Shown here in pieces: positions 6,820 to 15,591 of a DNA stretch of 64,000 nt; position 1 is the first letter of the stretch; every line of letters begins with the position of its first letter. The position numbers were made by a program, and so were the translations under genes. Location: positions 62,001 to 126,000 of the forward strand of contig NZ_RHOR01000001.1 of NCBI RefSeq assembly GCF_003946625.1, in the 5' to 3' direction. The notes beneath the pieces are model-generated. The model saw only the letters and a list, made by a program, of their open reading frames with translations. It did no database searches and was not told the DNA's origin. This DNA is from Companilactobacillus kedongensis. Lineage in GTDB: Bacteria; Bacillota; Bacilli; Lactobacillales; Lactobacillaceae.

Positions 6820-9090
6820 ATGATGGAACAAAAAGAACCGACGCGTTTAACTAAGAACAAGAGGGCAGGACTTTTAACCAGATTTAAAAATATTAGATAT
6901 GATTATTGGTTGATTGCCATTTTGATTTTAGCCGCGATTCTGTATGCGTGGAATATTTGGGAAGCAGGGGAAGCTAATAACTTTTACACTGCTGCCATAG
7001 TAAGTATGACTAAGAGTTTTAAGAATTTTTGGTTTGCTAGTTTTGATCCGGCAGGATTTATTACGGTCGATAAACCTCCAGTTGCCTTATGGTTTATGAC
7101 CATCAGTGCCAAAATTTTTGGTGTGCATGGCTGGAGTGTTGTTTTACCTTCAATTCTGTTTGGTATTGGATCAGTTTATCTGATTTATAACTTAGTTCAT
7201 AAGAGATTCGGTAAAGTTCCCGCAAGATTGGCCGCACTGTTTATGACTTTAACACCAATCGTAGTTGCTGACTCAAGAACTAATAATATGGATGCTACTT
7301 TAGTATTCTTCTTATTATTGTCAGTTTACTTTGTTCAAAAAGCCGTGTTGAAAAACCAGCAGCGATATCTCTGGATCTGTTTTTCATTAATGGGTATCGC
7401 TTTTAATGTCAAGATGTTGCAAGCATTTATGATTTTACCAGCCTTATATTTGTATTATTGGCTAGCTACTAAAATAAGCTGGAAAAAGAAATTGATACAT
7501 TTGACTGCCGCAACGATATTTTTAACAATTTTTACGTTAATTTGGCCATTGTCAGTTGATATGACCAATTCATCAAGTCGTCCTTATGAAGGTGGGTCCG
7601 AAACTAATTCGGCTTTGGAATTAGCCTTTGGCTATAACGGGACCCAAAGATTGTTGGGACAAACAACTGGTACTGGTGGTGCTTTTCCGGGCATGGGCTC
7701 TAGCTCATCTAAAAAGAGTGCGGCTGGTACACCTCCAACAACGTCATCTAAAAAATCTTCTAAAAATGCACCAACTCCTCCAAGTGGTAGTAAAAAAGGT
7801 AATGCACCAGGAGGTAAGCCGGGTGGTAATGCTAAACAAGGTGGAGGACCAGGTACTGGTGGTGCTGGAGGCGGTGCCTTTAACATTGGTACTGCTGGGC
7901 CCTTACGTTTGTTCCAAAAAGAATTAGGGCCACAGATCAGTTGGTTACTTATTATAGCTTTGTTAGGTTTGATCTCCAGTTACTTCTATTATCGTGGTTC
8001 CAAGATGAAGCGCTGGTATTCATTAACACCACAGAGAAAAGAACTTTGGCTTTGGACTGGTTGGTTAGTCCCAGTCTTTGGTTTCTTCTCAGTTGCTAGT
8101 TTCTTCCATCCTTATTATACGATCATGTTGGCACCGGCCATTTCAGTTTTAGCTGGTATAGGTGTTTTCACAATGATCAAGCAATGGAAAGAAAAATCAG
8201 AATGGTCAATGTTTTTGCCAATTGCTATTTTAGGAACCTCAATTTTACAAGTTTGGTATATCTATGACGACTATAAGATATTGGCTTGGATCTTATTAGC
8301 TTTAGGAGTCTTAATATCAATACCATTGTTCGTATTGCCTTGGATCTCGATCAAGTTCAAATCTAAGAGAACTTTGGCAATTGCGGAAGTCATCTTAGTG
8401 TTGATAGCACCTACTTGGTGGTCATTAACACCAACTATCGCCGGTTCCAGTGATGGTATTCCTAGTGCTGGTCCGTCATTACTTAGTTCTGGTGCTATGG
8501 GCGGCGGTGGTGTCGGCAGTGGATCAGTCAACAATACCTTATTAAAATATCTTGAAAAACATCAAGGTAGTGCGGAATACTTATTTGCTACTGATGATTC
8601 AAGTACAGCTGCACCCTATATCATTCAAACTGGTAAGTCAGTCATGGCGATGGGCGGTTTTAATGGTACTGATAAAGCTATTACATTGAAGCAGTTCAAG
8701 AAATTAGTTAAAGAAGGCAAACTTAAGTATTATTACGCCGCAGGTAAGACTGGTAGCAGTAATTCTGAAATAGTTAGCTGGATCAAGAAACATGCTAAAA
8801 AAATAACTTTAAAGAATAGTAGTGAATCTGCTGTTTCCTCTATAACAACAAGTACCAAGACTGATAGTTCGGCTAGTGCACCAAGTGGATCACAACCTGG
8901 CAGCACACCTCCATCTGGATCTGGCGGTGCTCCTAAAGGAATGAAGAAACCAAGTTCCAAAAAGAAAATGAAAAAACCTTCTAAGAAACCATCAGGTAAT
9001 AATGCACCCGGTGGAATGTCAGAAGGTATGTCAGGTGGACCTGGTGGTCAATCCGGAACACTTTATGATCTATCAAATATTTATGATTAG
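6820..9090 (+). CDS. YkcB-like membrane glycosyltransferase (GT-C / PMT superfamily)
   Basis: 756 residues (ATG at 6820 or 6823; GGAG sits at 6808-6811). The N-terminal half has the GT-C pattern: a first membrane helix, then GEANNFYTAAIVSMTKS with the acidic residue of the first luminal loop, then the VDKPP motif typical of YkcB/ArnT relatives, then about ten membrane helices. Two low-complexity regions stand out: a Ser/Gly/Lys/Pro-rich insert at about 285-355 and a Gly/Ser/Pro/Lys tail after about 680. Such enzymes use undecaprenyl-phosphate sugars outside the membrane. The next gene is the matching GT2 that would make that donor. Substrate unknown. Confidence 0.85.
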   Translation: MMEQKEPTRLTKNKRAGLLTRFKNIRYDYWLIAILILAAILYAWNIWEAGEANNFYTAAIVSMTKSFKNFWFASFDPAGFITVDKPPVALWFMTISAKIFGVHGWSVVLPSILFGIGSVYLIYNLVHKRFGKVPARLAALFMTLTPIVVADSRTNNMDATLVFFLLLSVYFVQKAVLKNQQRYLWICFSLMGIAFNVKMLQAFMILPALYLYYWLATKISWKKKLIHLTAATIFLTIFTLIWPLSVDMTNSSSRPYEGGSETNSALELAFGYNGTQRLLGQTTGTGGAFPGMGSSSSKKSAAGTPPTTSSKKSSKNAPTPPSGSKKGNAPGGKPGGNAKQGGGPGTGGAGGGAFNIGTAGPLRLFQKELGPQISWLLIIALLGLISSYFYYRGSKMKRWYSLTPQRKELWLWTGWLVPVFGFFSVASFFHPYYTIMLAPAISVLAGIGVFTMIKQWKEKSEWSMFLPIAILGTSILQVWYIYDDYKILAWILLALGVLISIPLFVLPWISIKFKSKRTLAIAEVILVLIAPTWWSLTPTIAGSSDGIPSAGPSLLSSGAMGGGGVGSGSVNNTLLKYLEKHQGSAEYLFATDDSSTAAPYIIQTGKSVMAMGGFNGTDKAITLKQFKKLVKEGKLKYYYAAGKTGSSNSEIVSWIKKHAKKITLKNSSESAVSSITTSTKTDSSASAPSGSQPGSTPPSGSGGAPKGMKKPSSKKKMKKPSKKPSGNNAPGGMSEGMSGGPGGQSGTLYDLSNIYD

Positions 9091-9105
9091 AAAGGAATGG
9101 TAAAC

Positions 9106-10071
9106 ATGGATCAATTAATTTCCATTATCTTGCCAGTCTTTAATGAAGAAGCAGGAATTCAAACAACAATTGATACTTTATTAAATTATGTTGAACAACA
9201 AAAAGAACGTTACGAATTTATCTTTGTTGATGATGGATCAAAGGACCGTTCTGTTAAAATTATTGAAACCTCTATGGAACAACACGAAAATATTAAATTA
9301 GTTAAGTTTTCAAGAAACTTTGGACATCAGTTGGCTATAACCGCTGGACTGCAGTATGCCACAGGTGATGCTGTGGTAGTAATGGATGCTGACTTGCAGG
9401 ATCCTCCAGAGGTAATACCCAAGATGATTCAAAAATGGCACGAAGAATATGACATCGTTTATGGTAAAAGAATACAAAGGGATGGTGAAACTTTATTTAA
9501 GAAATTCACTGCTTCAGCTTTTTATCGTATATTTAGAAAAATGGCGACGATCGATATGCCACTTGATACAGGTGATTTTCGCTTGATGGATCGAAGGGCT
9601 GTCATACAACTTCGTAAGCTGCATGAACAGGATCCTTTCGTTCGTGGACAAGTGACCTGGATCGGTTTTAAACAGACGAGTGTAATGTACCATCGTCAAG
9701 AGAGAATCGCCGGTGAAACTAAATATCCACTATCTAAGATGATCAAATTAGCCATTGATGGAATTACTTCTTTCTCTATGAAACCTCTGCAATTGGCAAA
9801 TATTTTCTCAGTCGTTCCGATAGTCAGTGGGATCTTTAGTTTAGGATATTTACTGATCAGCGGGAGTTATAGTTTAGCTTCTGTAGGAGTGACTGTTCTT
9901 TTATTTACCTTAGGATTATTACTTTTATCTGTTGGAATATTGGGAAGTTATCTAGGCCGGGTTCTAGATCAGGTTAACGATCGTCCAAGGTTTATTGTCA
10001 GTGAGACAGAAGGTTTTCAGGAACGAAATAAAGGCATACATCATTTGCATGCCCGACAGTCACAAAGCTAG
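9106..10071 (+). CDS. GtrB/YkcC-like polyprenyl-phosphate glycosyltransferase (GT2)
   Basis: About 321 residues. The ATG at 9106 is chosen over 9097 because AAAGGA (9091-9096) is properly spaced only from the former. The GT-A domain shows IILPVFNEE, FVDDGSKDRS and the metal-binding VMDADLQDPP. The acceptor region follows, then two C-terminal membrane helices (about 230-290), as in GtrB, DPM1-like and YkcC proteins. It would load a sugar on undecaprenyl phosphate for the partner enzyme encoded 15 bases upstream. The sugar is unknown. Confidence 0.88.
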   Translation: MDQLISIILPVFNEEAGIQTTIDTLLNYVEQQKERYEFIFVDDGSKDRSVKIIETSMEQHENIKLVKFSRNFGHQLAITAGLQYATGDAVVVMDADLQDPPEVIPKMIQKWHEEYDIVYGKRIQRDGETLFKKFTASAFYRIFRKMATIDMPLDTGDFRLMDRRAVIQLRKLHEQDPFVRGQVTWIGFKQTSVMYHRQERIAGETKYPLSKMIKLAIDGITSFSMKPLQLANIFSVVPIVSGIFSLGYLLISGSYSLASVGVTVLLFTLGLLLLSVGILGSYLGRVLDQVNDRPRFIVSETEGFQERNKGIHHLHARQSQS

Positions 10072-10084
10072 GGAGATAGAGACC

Positions 10085-10186
10085 ATGATTTTAAAAAGCT
10101 GGTTAATGATTTCAGCGTTATTCATATCTTTAGGACTGTTGATATTGCCAAGTGATACCAATTCTAATGACAAAAAAAGGAGGTGA
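10085..10186 (+). CDS. 33-residue membrane peptide at the end of the glycosyltransferase operon
   Basis: ATG at 10085 after GGGAGAT, stop TGA at 10184. MILKSW is followed by a hydrophobic stretch ending at LLILP, then a polar basic tail (DTNSNDKKRR). It starts 14 bases after the GT2 gene and is probably co-transcribed. With the 29-residue peptide it frames the cassette. No family recognised. Confidence 0.5.
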   Translation: MILKSWLMISALFISLGLLILPSDTNSNDKKRR

Positions 10187-10335
10187 GATCTGATTCTCCT
10201 AATTAACTTAGTAAAATTTTGAAAAGTAAGGGTAAGATGCTTTTTAAAGTTTGAGCAATATGGTACAGTAATGGTAAATTTGATAGGAGTTGCAACTTTT
10301 GTCAAATTGAATATGAACTATCCCATTCATTTAAA

Positions 10336-10373
10336 GAAGCTGACGAACACCCAGTCGTCAGCTTCTTTTTTTT
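10336..10373. terminator. Terminator of the glycosyltransferase operon
   Basis: An 11-bp perfect stem (10336-10346 with 10355-10365) followed by eight T. The convergent guaC gene ends just after it at 10379. Confidence 0.9.
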
Positions 10374-10378
10374 ATATT

Positions 10379-11356
10379 CTAATGTAAATCACCATTGTAG
10401 ATCGAGTTTTTAACAATCACATAATCGACTTTACGTAGTGACATTAAATCTTTACCACCAGCATAAGAGATTGATGATTGCAGGTCTTGTTGCATTTCCT
10501 TTAAGGTATCCATGATCGAACCTTTGGCCGGTAGCAACATTCTTTTACCTTCAACGTTTCTATATTCACCTTTTTGGTATTCAGATGCTGACCCAAAATA
10601 CTCCTTATAGGTTTTACCATCTTGAACATAGACTGAACCGGGAGATTCTTCATGACCAGCCAGCATTGAACCGATCATAACCATGTCAGCTCCAAAGCGG
10701 ATCGACTTTGTGATGTCACCATCGGTTCTAATGCCACCGTCAGCAATAATAGGTTTAGTTGCTGCTTTGGCACACAATCTGATAGCGGCTAGTTGCCAAC
10801 CACCAGTACCAAAACCAGTCTTTAATTTAGTGATGCAGGCTTTACCAGGACCAATACCGACTTTAGTAGCGTCAGCACCAGCGTGCTCAAGCTCGCGGAC
10901 AGCTTCAGCCGTACCGACATTACCAGCAATTAAAAATGATTCAGGCAGCTTTTCTTTGATATATTTGATCATATTAACGACACGATCACTGTGACCATGA
11001 GCAATATCGATCGTAAGATAGTCGGGAATAATTTTTTGTTCTACTAAAGAGTCGATAAAATCAAATTCTTCTTGTTTGATACCTACACTAATAGAAGTGT
11101 AGAGATTTTTTTCTTCCATATCTCGAATAAATTTAATTCTCTTTTCAGGTTCAAAACGGTGCATTACATAAAAATAATCGTTACTTGCTAGTAATTCAGC
11201 AAGATTTTCGTCAATAACAGTCTGCATATTGGCAGGGACGACCGGAATTTTGAATGTTCTTGGTCCAAATTTGACACTTGTGTCGCATTCTGAACGGCTA
11301 TCAACAATACATTTATTCGGAACTAATTGGATATCTTCGTAGTCAAATACTTGCAT
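10379..11356 (-). CDS. guaC: GMP reductase
   Basis: About 325 residues. The ATG at 11356 is 9 bases from GGAG; the GTG at 11368 overlaps that site. The protein begins [20 protein letters not shown], typical of GuaC, and has the IMPDH-type barrel with [11 protein letters not shown] carrying the catalytic Cys, then [11 protein letters not shown] and the phosphate-binding [13 protein letters not shown]. It converts GMP to IMP with NADPH, linking guanine to adenine nucleotides. It is a single-gene unit. A PurR-box-like pair lies in its promoter, fitting control by purine supply. Confidence 0.95.
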   Translation of the reverse strand: MQVFDYEDIQLVPNKCIVDSRSECDTSVKFGPRTFKIPVVPANMQTVIDENLAELLASNDYFYVMHRFEPEKRIKFIRDMEEKNLYTSISVGIKQEEFDFIDSLVEQKIIPDYLTIDIAHGHSDRVVNMIKYIKEKLPESFLIAGNVGTAEAVRELEHAGADATKVGIGPGKACITKLKTGFGTGGWQLAAIRLCAKAATKPIIADGGIRTDGDITKSIRFGADMVMIGSMLAGHEESPGSVYVQDGKTYKEYFGSASEYQKGEYRNVEGKRMLLPAKGSIMDTLKEMQQDLQSSISYAGGKDLMSLRKVDYVIVKNSIYNGDLH

Positions 11357-11374
11357 TTGCTCAATCACTCCATA

Positions 11375-11417
11375 ATAACGAACAATAATTATTTTTATTT
11401 TTGATTTCGTTCGTATG
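11375..11417 (-). promoter_or_regulatory. Candidate PurR operator (two PurBoxes) for guaC
   Basis: ATAACGAACAAT (11375-11386) fits the PurBox pattern AWWWCGAACWWT exactly. An inverted, weaker box with GTTCG lies at 11406-11417, 19 bp away. Paired inverted boxes bind PurR in Firmicutes. Binding here is inferred. Confidence 0.5.
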
Positions 11418-11542
11418 TTTATAATTTAACTGGTAATTGCTTTATTGTCAATTAAATTGGTTAAAAAAGATTGTTCAGATTGTTGAATCTTTAGTACAAT
11501 TTATTAGTGAGATTAAATTAGTTTTAAAAATTCCAATGATAT

Positions 11543-11573
11543 ATTTGACAGTCCAATGTCAAATTGGTATTAT
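11543..11573 (+). promoter_or_regulatory. glnA promoter with overlapping palindrome
   Basis: TTGACA (11545-11550), 17 bases, TATTAT (11568-11573). The -35 lies inside a perfect inverted repeat, ATTTGACA-N6-TGTCAAAT (11543-11564), a likely operator. It does not fit the GlnR/TnrA pattern TGTNAN7TNACA, so the regulator is unclear. Confidence 0.6.
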
Positions 11574-11657
11574 CGTTCTATTATTAAAAAACACCATGAG
11601 AATGGCGCTGGTTAATAACTCGCTAAAAACTGGTATATACAAATAGGAGTGGTAAAA

Positions 11658-12986
11658 GTGCATAAGTATTCTGCTGAGGATATTAAAAAGTTAGTTGTTG
11701 ATGAGAATGTAGAATTTCTATGTTTGATGTTTACAGACATAAACGGCATTATTAAGAACGTGGAAGTTCCTGTTTCTCAAATTGATAAGGTTCTTGCTAA
11801 TAAGATCACTTTTGATGGTTCATCAATCGATGGCTTTACAAGAATTGAAGAGAGTGACATGCTATTACATCCTGATCTTTCTACATGGTTGATTTTCCCA
11901 TGGGGTTCAGAACATGGAAAGGTTGCCAGATTGATCTGTGATATCTATACAACAGATGGTGAACCATTTGCTGGTGACCCAAGAGTTAACTTGCAACGTA
12001 TCATCAAGAAGATGAAAGGTATGGGTTACAGTAACTTTAATATTGGACCAGAACCAGAATTCTTCTTATTCAATACAGATGATAAAGGAAATCCAACACT
12101 TCATCTAAATGATGACGGCAGTTATTTCGACTTTTCTCCAGTTGATCTTGGCGAGAATTGCCGTCGTGATATTGTTCTTGAATTAGAAAAGATGGGCTTT
12201 GAAGTTGAAGCAAGCCATCATGAAGTTGCACCTGGTCAACAAGAAATCGACTTTAAATATGAAGATGCGCTTTCAGCCGCAGATAGTATTCAAATGTTCA
12301 AATTAGTTGTTAAAACTATTGCTAAGCAACATGGACTATATGCAACATTTATGCCAAAACCACTACAAGGAATCAATGGTTCCGGAATGCACATTAATAT
12401 GTCACTATTCGATGGTGACACAAATATCTTTGATGATGAAAATGACAAGTTATCACCTGTTGCTAAACAATTTATGAGTGGTATCTTAAAGCATGCTCGT
12501 GCTTTAACTGCCGTTAATAATCCAACTATCAACTCATATAAGAGACTGGTTCCTGGATTTGAAGCACCAACATACATTGCTTGGTCAGGTAAGAACAGAT
12601 CACCATTGATCCGTGTACCAGCTGCTAAAGGTAAGTCAAAACGTGTTGAGATGAGAAGTGTGGACCCAACAACAAATCCATACTTGGCAATTGCTGCCAT
12701 TCTTGATGCTGGACTTGACGGAATTACTAGCGGTTATGAGTTGGCACCAGAAGTTAAAGAAAATATCTATCAAATGACAGAAGAAGAACGTGCTGCTGAT
12801 GGCATTATCGATCTTCCTTCAACATTACACAATTCATTGAAAGCATTGCGTAAAGATGAATACGTTCAAGCATCACTAGGTAAGGGACTAACAAATAGTT
12901 TCTTTGCTGCTAAGAATGCTGAATGGGCACAATATCAACAAACAGTTTCTCAATGGGAACGTGATACATACATGGAATTGTATTAA
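11658..12986 (+). CDS. glnA: Glutamine synthetase, type I
   Basis: 442 residues from the GTG at 11658, eight bases after AGGAG; an in-frame GTG at 11649 overlaps that site. The beta-grasp domain (1-100) contains FDGSSIDGF. The catalytic barrel has GPEPEFF, the His-containing [10 protein letters not shown] and the Arg motif NRSPLIRVP. The length and C-terminus resemble the feedback-inhibited GSI-alpha enzymes of Firmicutes. It makes glutamine from glutamate, ammonia and ATP. Unlike the common arrangement, no glnR precedes it: the 230 bases upstream hold only the promoter and palindrome. A strong terminator follows. Confidence 0.97.
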   Translation: MHKYSAEDIKKLVVDENVEFLCLMFTDINGIIKNVEVPVSQIDKVLANKITFDGSSIDGFTRIEESDMLLHPDLSTWLIFPWGSEHGKVARLICDIYTTDGEPFAGDPRVNLQRIIKKMKGMGYSNFNIGPEPEFFLFNTDDKGNPTLHLNDDGSYFDFSPVDLGENCRRDIVLELEKMGFEVEASHHEVAPGQQEIDFKYEDALSAADSIQMFKLVVKTIAKQHGLYATFMPKPLQGINGSGMHINMSLFDGDTNIFDDENDKLSPVAKQFMSGILKHARALTAVNNPTINSYKRLVPGFEAPTYIAWSGKNRSPLIRVPAAKGKSKRVEMRSVDPTTNPYLAIAAILDAGLDGITSGYELAPEVKENIYQMTEEERAADGIIDLPSTLHNSLKALRKDEYVQASLGKGLTNSFFAAKNAEWAQYQQTVSQWERDTYMELY

Positions 12987-12995
12987 TTAATAGTA

Positions 12996-13031
12996 AAAGA
13001 CTGCAAACCATTAAGTTTGCAGTCTTTTTTT
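12996..13031 (+). terminator. glnA terminator
   Basis: A perfect 13-bp stem (12996-13008 with 13015-13027) and a T-run. Confidence 0.92.
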
Positions 13032-13033
13032 GT

Positions 13034-13070
13034 AAAAAAACACGATGATCCCCAGACGAATCATCGTGTT
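13034..13070 (-). terminator. Terminator of the DsrE-like gene
   Basis: An 11-bp stem (13039-13049 with 13060-13070). On the minus strand it runs into a T-tract (13034-13040). Confidence 0.85.
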
Positions 13071-13080
13071 TATTTGTGTT

Positions 13081-13401
13081 TTAGATAGTAACAGTCTTGT
13101 CAGCCCAGTCGATCATGTTTACACAGTCAACCATCGTTGAAATTGGACATTCAGTTGTGTCTTCGCGGTGTCTGCTTTCGATACAAGTACCGCAAGCTAA
13201 GATAACTCCACCGTTATCGAGATACTCATGCATCTTTTCACTAACATTGTGTTTTTCGTCATGAATATCTTCGACCTCAACGCCTTCACCCATCAAGAAA
13301 ATCTTAACTTCATTTCCCATTTCAAGTGACTTAATGGCTAGTCTAAAACCATTCCAAGCCTTTTCGTGCTCTTTAGTTTCCAAAATCATACCTAATTTCA
13401 T
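13081..13401 (-). CDS. DsrE/DsrF-like family protein
   Basis: 106 residues; the ATG at 13401 follows GGAGGG, while an ATG at 13431 has no ribosome site. The alpha/beta pattern KLGMILETKEHEKAWNGFRL with LEMGNEVKIFLMGEGVE is that of the DsrE fold. Cys residues lie in LACGTCIESR and TTECPIS, as in members of this superfamily that carry sulfur on Cys or bind small ligands. The CGTC pair is seen in putative peroxiredoxin-like DsrE proteins. It faces the MarR gene across an operator-containing spacer and may be controlled by it. Confidence 0.7.
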   Translation of the reverse strand: MKLGMILETKEHEKAWNGFRLAIKSLEMGNEVKIFLMGEGVEVEDIHDEKHNVSEKMHEYLDNGGVILACGTCIESRHREDTTECPISTMVDCVNMIDWADKTVTI

Positions 13402-13473
13402 ATTGCCCTCCAAATATGTTAACGTTTTCACTTTCTATAATAGATTAATATTATCTTATGGTCAAATTTATAT

Positions 13474-13507
13474 TTTTGTTGTAAGTGCAACAAAACAGTT
13501 TTATAAT
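13474..13507 (+). promoter_or_regulatory. MarR-type operator and promoter
   Basis: A perfect inverted repeat TTTTGTTG-N6-CAACAAAA (13474-13495) and a TATAAT at 13502-13507. The palindrome covers the expected -35 position (13479-13484), so bound regulator would block the promoter of the MarR gene. Autoregulation is inferred. Confidence 0.6.
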
Positions 13508-13534
13508 AAATTTACTTTTAAAAGAGGTGATTAA

Positions 13535-13987
13535 ATGTCAGAAATATTGCGACCACTAGGGGTTATTGTACGATCCTTAGACTCGATCAGTAACATTGAA
13601 TTTAAGGAATTTGACTTGACGAAGGGTCAATATTTGTATGTTGTCCGAATAGCTGAAAATCCCGGCATAATTTTAGAAAATCTAGCTAATATTATTAAAG
13701 TTGACAAGACTACAGCTGCACGTGCACTTCAAAAACTTGAGAAAAATGATTTTATTGAACGAAAAAATGATGAAACTAACAAGAAAATCAAGAAGCTATT
13801 TTTGACTAAAAAAGGACGATCAGTTTATCCAATGATCAAGCGAGAGAATGATTATTCTAATCAAATGGCCTTAACTGGATTAACTGATAATGAGAAAAAG
13901 CAGATTCACGATCTTTTACTTAAAGTAGAAAAAAATGTAGAAGCAGATTGGGATTTAGTAAAAAAGGGAGGGAAAAGAAAATATTAA
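13535..13987 (+). CDS. MarR-family transcriptional regulator
   Basis: 150 residues after AGAGGTG. The winged helix covers about 30-110: LTKGQYLYVVRIAENPGI, then the recognition helix KVDKTTAARALQKLE, then the wing FIERKNDETNKKIKKLFLT. The C-terminal helices would form the dimer. It is followed after one base by a GNAT gene, and preceded by a perfect palindrome overlapping its own promoter. Such pairs often respond to small toxic or phenolic compounds; the ligand is unknown. Confidence 0.88.
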   Translation: MSEILRPLGVIVRSLDSISNIEFKEFDLTKGQYLYVVRIAENPGIILENLANIIKVDKTTAARALQKLEKNDFIERKNDETNKKIKKLFLTKKGRSVYPMIKRENDYSNQMALTGLTDNEKKQIHDLLLKVEKNVEADWDLVKKGGKRKY

Positions 13988-13988
13988 T

Positions 13989-14501
13989 ATGGTGAAAATA
14001 GTTGAGTGTAAAATGACAGACGTGGAAGAATTAAGTCAGATGAGTGTACAGACGTTTTCAGAAACTTTTGCAAAAGATAATACTAAGGAGAATATGAAGT
14101 CATTTTTGGATAATTCATATAATGTCCAAGTGTTGTCGGAGGAACTAAAGAACTCTAATTCTAAATTTTATTTCTTAGTTGATAATGATAAGAAAATGGG
14201 TTATTTAAAAATAAAATTGGAAGCAGATATGATCGAGCAAAAGAATATTTTAGAAATTGAACGAATTTATTTGCTGAAGGAATACCAGAATCATGGTTTT
14301 GGCGGTTCATTGATGAAATATGCACAAGATGCAGCGATAGATTTACACAGGGATGGCATTTGTCTGGGAGTTTGGGAGAATAATTTTAAGGCTCAGAGAT
14401 TCTACAAGAGACAAGGATTTAAAAAAATCGGTGCGCATGATTTTAATTTGGGTAGTGATCGTCAAACTGATTATATTTTGATCAAAAAGTTTACACAATA
14501 A
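13989..14501 (+). CDS. GNAT family N-acetyltransferase, partner of the MarR gene
   Basis: 170 residues. The first half has QTFSETFAKDNTKENMKSFL, an N-terminal signature of the SpeG/PaiA-like part of the family. Motif A is IERIYLLKEYQNHGFGGSLM with the Q-x-x-G-x-G/A acetyl-CoA loop, and the end contains NFKAQRFYKRQGFKKIG. Resemblance to PaiA suggests a polyamine or small-amine substrate, but that is inference. The ATG lies one base after the MarR stop, so the two are co-translated. A terminator follows directly. Confidence 0.8.
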   Translation: MVKIVECKMTDVEELSQMSVQTFSETFAKDNTKENMKSFLDNSYNVQVLSEELKNSNSKFYFLVDNDKKMGYLKIKLEADMIEQKNILEIERIYLLKEYQNHGFGGSLMKYAQDAAIDLHRDGICLGVWENNFKAQRFYKRQGFKKIGAHDFNLGSDRQTDYILIKKFTQ

Positions 14502-14534
14502 AAACAGACCAGCTTGAGCTGATCCGTTTTTTTA
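14501..14534 (+). terminator. Terminator of the MarR-GNAT operon
   Basis: A stem of about 14 bp with wobble pairs and a two-base loop (14501-14530), then a T-run. Confidence 0.7.
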
Positions 14535-14702
14535 TAGATCACATTTGTTGCTGAGTAAACAATGTAATTCTTGATATAATTTTACTAATAAATATAGACC
14601 GCCAGAAGCAATCACCGCTAATCCCAGCCATTGTGAAGCTTTGGTTGGTTTGTGTGCTTCAAAAGTCATTTGTGTATGTGCAGTATTTATTACCTTCTTC
14701 AT
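14532..14702 (-). CDS. 56-residue membrane protein, unknown function
   Basis: ATG at 14700-14702 after a strong CGGAGGAA, stop at 14532. A basic, polar N-terminus (MKKVINTAHTQMTFEAHKP) is followed by one membrane helix (about 24-42, WLGLAVIASGGLYLLVKLY) and a short tail with two Cys. The ribosome site and 57 clean codons support a real gene. I do not recognise it. Confidence 0.65.
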   Translation of the reverse strand: MKKVINTAHTQMTFEAHKPTKASQWLGLAVIASGGLYLLVKLYQELHCLLSNKCDL

Positions 14703-14795
14703 ATCATTTCCTCCGACAGTTTAGTTAAAGCATACTACGTAATTGGGTAAAAAAATATATCATGATACAATTAAATTTATTGAGAGGGTGAAGAT

Positions 14796-15551
14796 ATGGA
14801 TTCAGTAAATAATAAAACGATTGATGAGCTTTTAAAGCATGTTTCAGTGCGTTCTTTCACAGATGAGCCAGTAACAGATGATGTTGTAAAAACACTTGTC
14901 ACAGCCGCTCAGGCAGCTTCAACGGCAAGCTTTCAACAATCCTATTCAATCATTGATGTAGTTGATGCAAATTTACGAGAAAAAGTAACACAAGCATCCA
15001 GAAATCAACGCTTTATGAATCAAGGAGGACGTTTATTTATCTTCTGTGCTGATTTAAGTAGGAATGATAAAATGGCCCAAAATTTGGGTATTGACGTTTC
15101 ACACACAATTGAGGGGACAGATGCAACACTTGCAGGTACGATCGATGCAACCTTGGCTGCGCAGAATATGGTTATTGCCGCCGAGTCTATGGGATTAGGT
15201 GTTTGTTTTATTGGTGGAGTTCGTGACAATATCTCGGAAGTTTCAGAACTACTTAATATTCCTGAACACGTATTTCCCGTCTATGGATTGGTTATTGGAT
15301 ATCCAAAAGGTGAGTTAAACAAAATTAAACCTCGCTTACCATTTGAGGCAATTTATCATCAAAACCAATATCAGACTGATAAGTTGGATATTGTTAAGAA
15401 ATACGATGATCAAACTAAGCAATATTACAATGATCGTTATGGTCATGAAACTGATCGAAGTTGGGCGAGAACTGCTGTTAACAGTCTGGTTAAGTTGCCT
15501 AGGTCGTTTATGAAGAAATATTTGAACAGTCATAATTTGAGTAAACATTAA
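14796..15551 (+). CDS. NfsA-like NAD(P)H nitroreductase
   Basis: 251 residues after GAGAGGG. It begins with KTIDELLKHVSVRSFTDEPV, the FMN-binding arginine motif of the nitroreductase fold (HxSVRxF/Y). SMGLGVCFIGGVRDN, then PVYGLVIGYPKGE with the KPRLPFEAIYHQN motif, match the oxygen-insensitive NfsA/FRase I branch. The C-terminal region (about 190-251) with RYGHETDRSW is the extra arm of that branch. It would reduce flavins, quinones or nitro compounds. A weak promoter region and a clear terminator make it monocistronic. Confidence 0.88.
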   Translation: MDSVNNKTIDELLKHVSVRSFTDEPVTDDVVKTLVTAAQAASTASFQQSYSIIDVVDANLREKVTQASRNQRFMNQGGRLFIFCADLSRNDKMAQNLGIDVSHTIEGTDATLAGTIDATLAAQNMVIAAESMGLGVCFIGGVRDNISEVSELLNIPEHVFPVYGLVIGYPKGELNKIKPRLPFEAIYHQNQYQTDKLDIVKKYDDQTKQYYNDRYGHETDRSWARTAVNSLVKLPRSFMKKYLNSHNLSKH

Positions 15552-15584
15552 AAAATCCATCTACTATTTGTAGGTGGATTTTTT
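15549..15584 (+). terminator. Terminator of the nitroreductase gene
   Basis: A stem AAAAAATCCATCTAC / GTAGGTGGATTTTTT with one wobble, ending in T. Near-symmetric, so it may also stop minus-strand transcripts from the small peptide genes. Confidence 0.85.
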
Positions 15585-15591
15585 GGTGAGA

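Noticed and set aside
7628-7927. Open frame in another phase of the YkcB-like gene
   Set aside because: It comes from the low-complexity Gly/Ser/Lys region and has no start signal or recognisable content.
10171-10230. Strong AAAGGAGGTGA followed by a short frame after the 33-residue gene
   Set aside because: No ATG, GTG or TTG at proper distance; the frame from CTG is about 10 codons, and the sequence partly pairs with CTCCT just after it.
10060-10305. Minus-strand frame over the end of the glycosyltransferase operon
   Set aside because: Overlaps the better-supported 33-residue gene and lacks a ribosome site.
11543-11564. GlnR/TnrA box before glnA
   Set aside because: The palindrome has the polarity TGACA..TGTCA, opposite to the TGTNAN7TNACA pattern.
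11437-11646. 69-codon frame upstream of glnA
   Set aside because: It contains the glnA promoter and palindrome and has no ribosome site.
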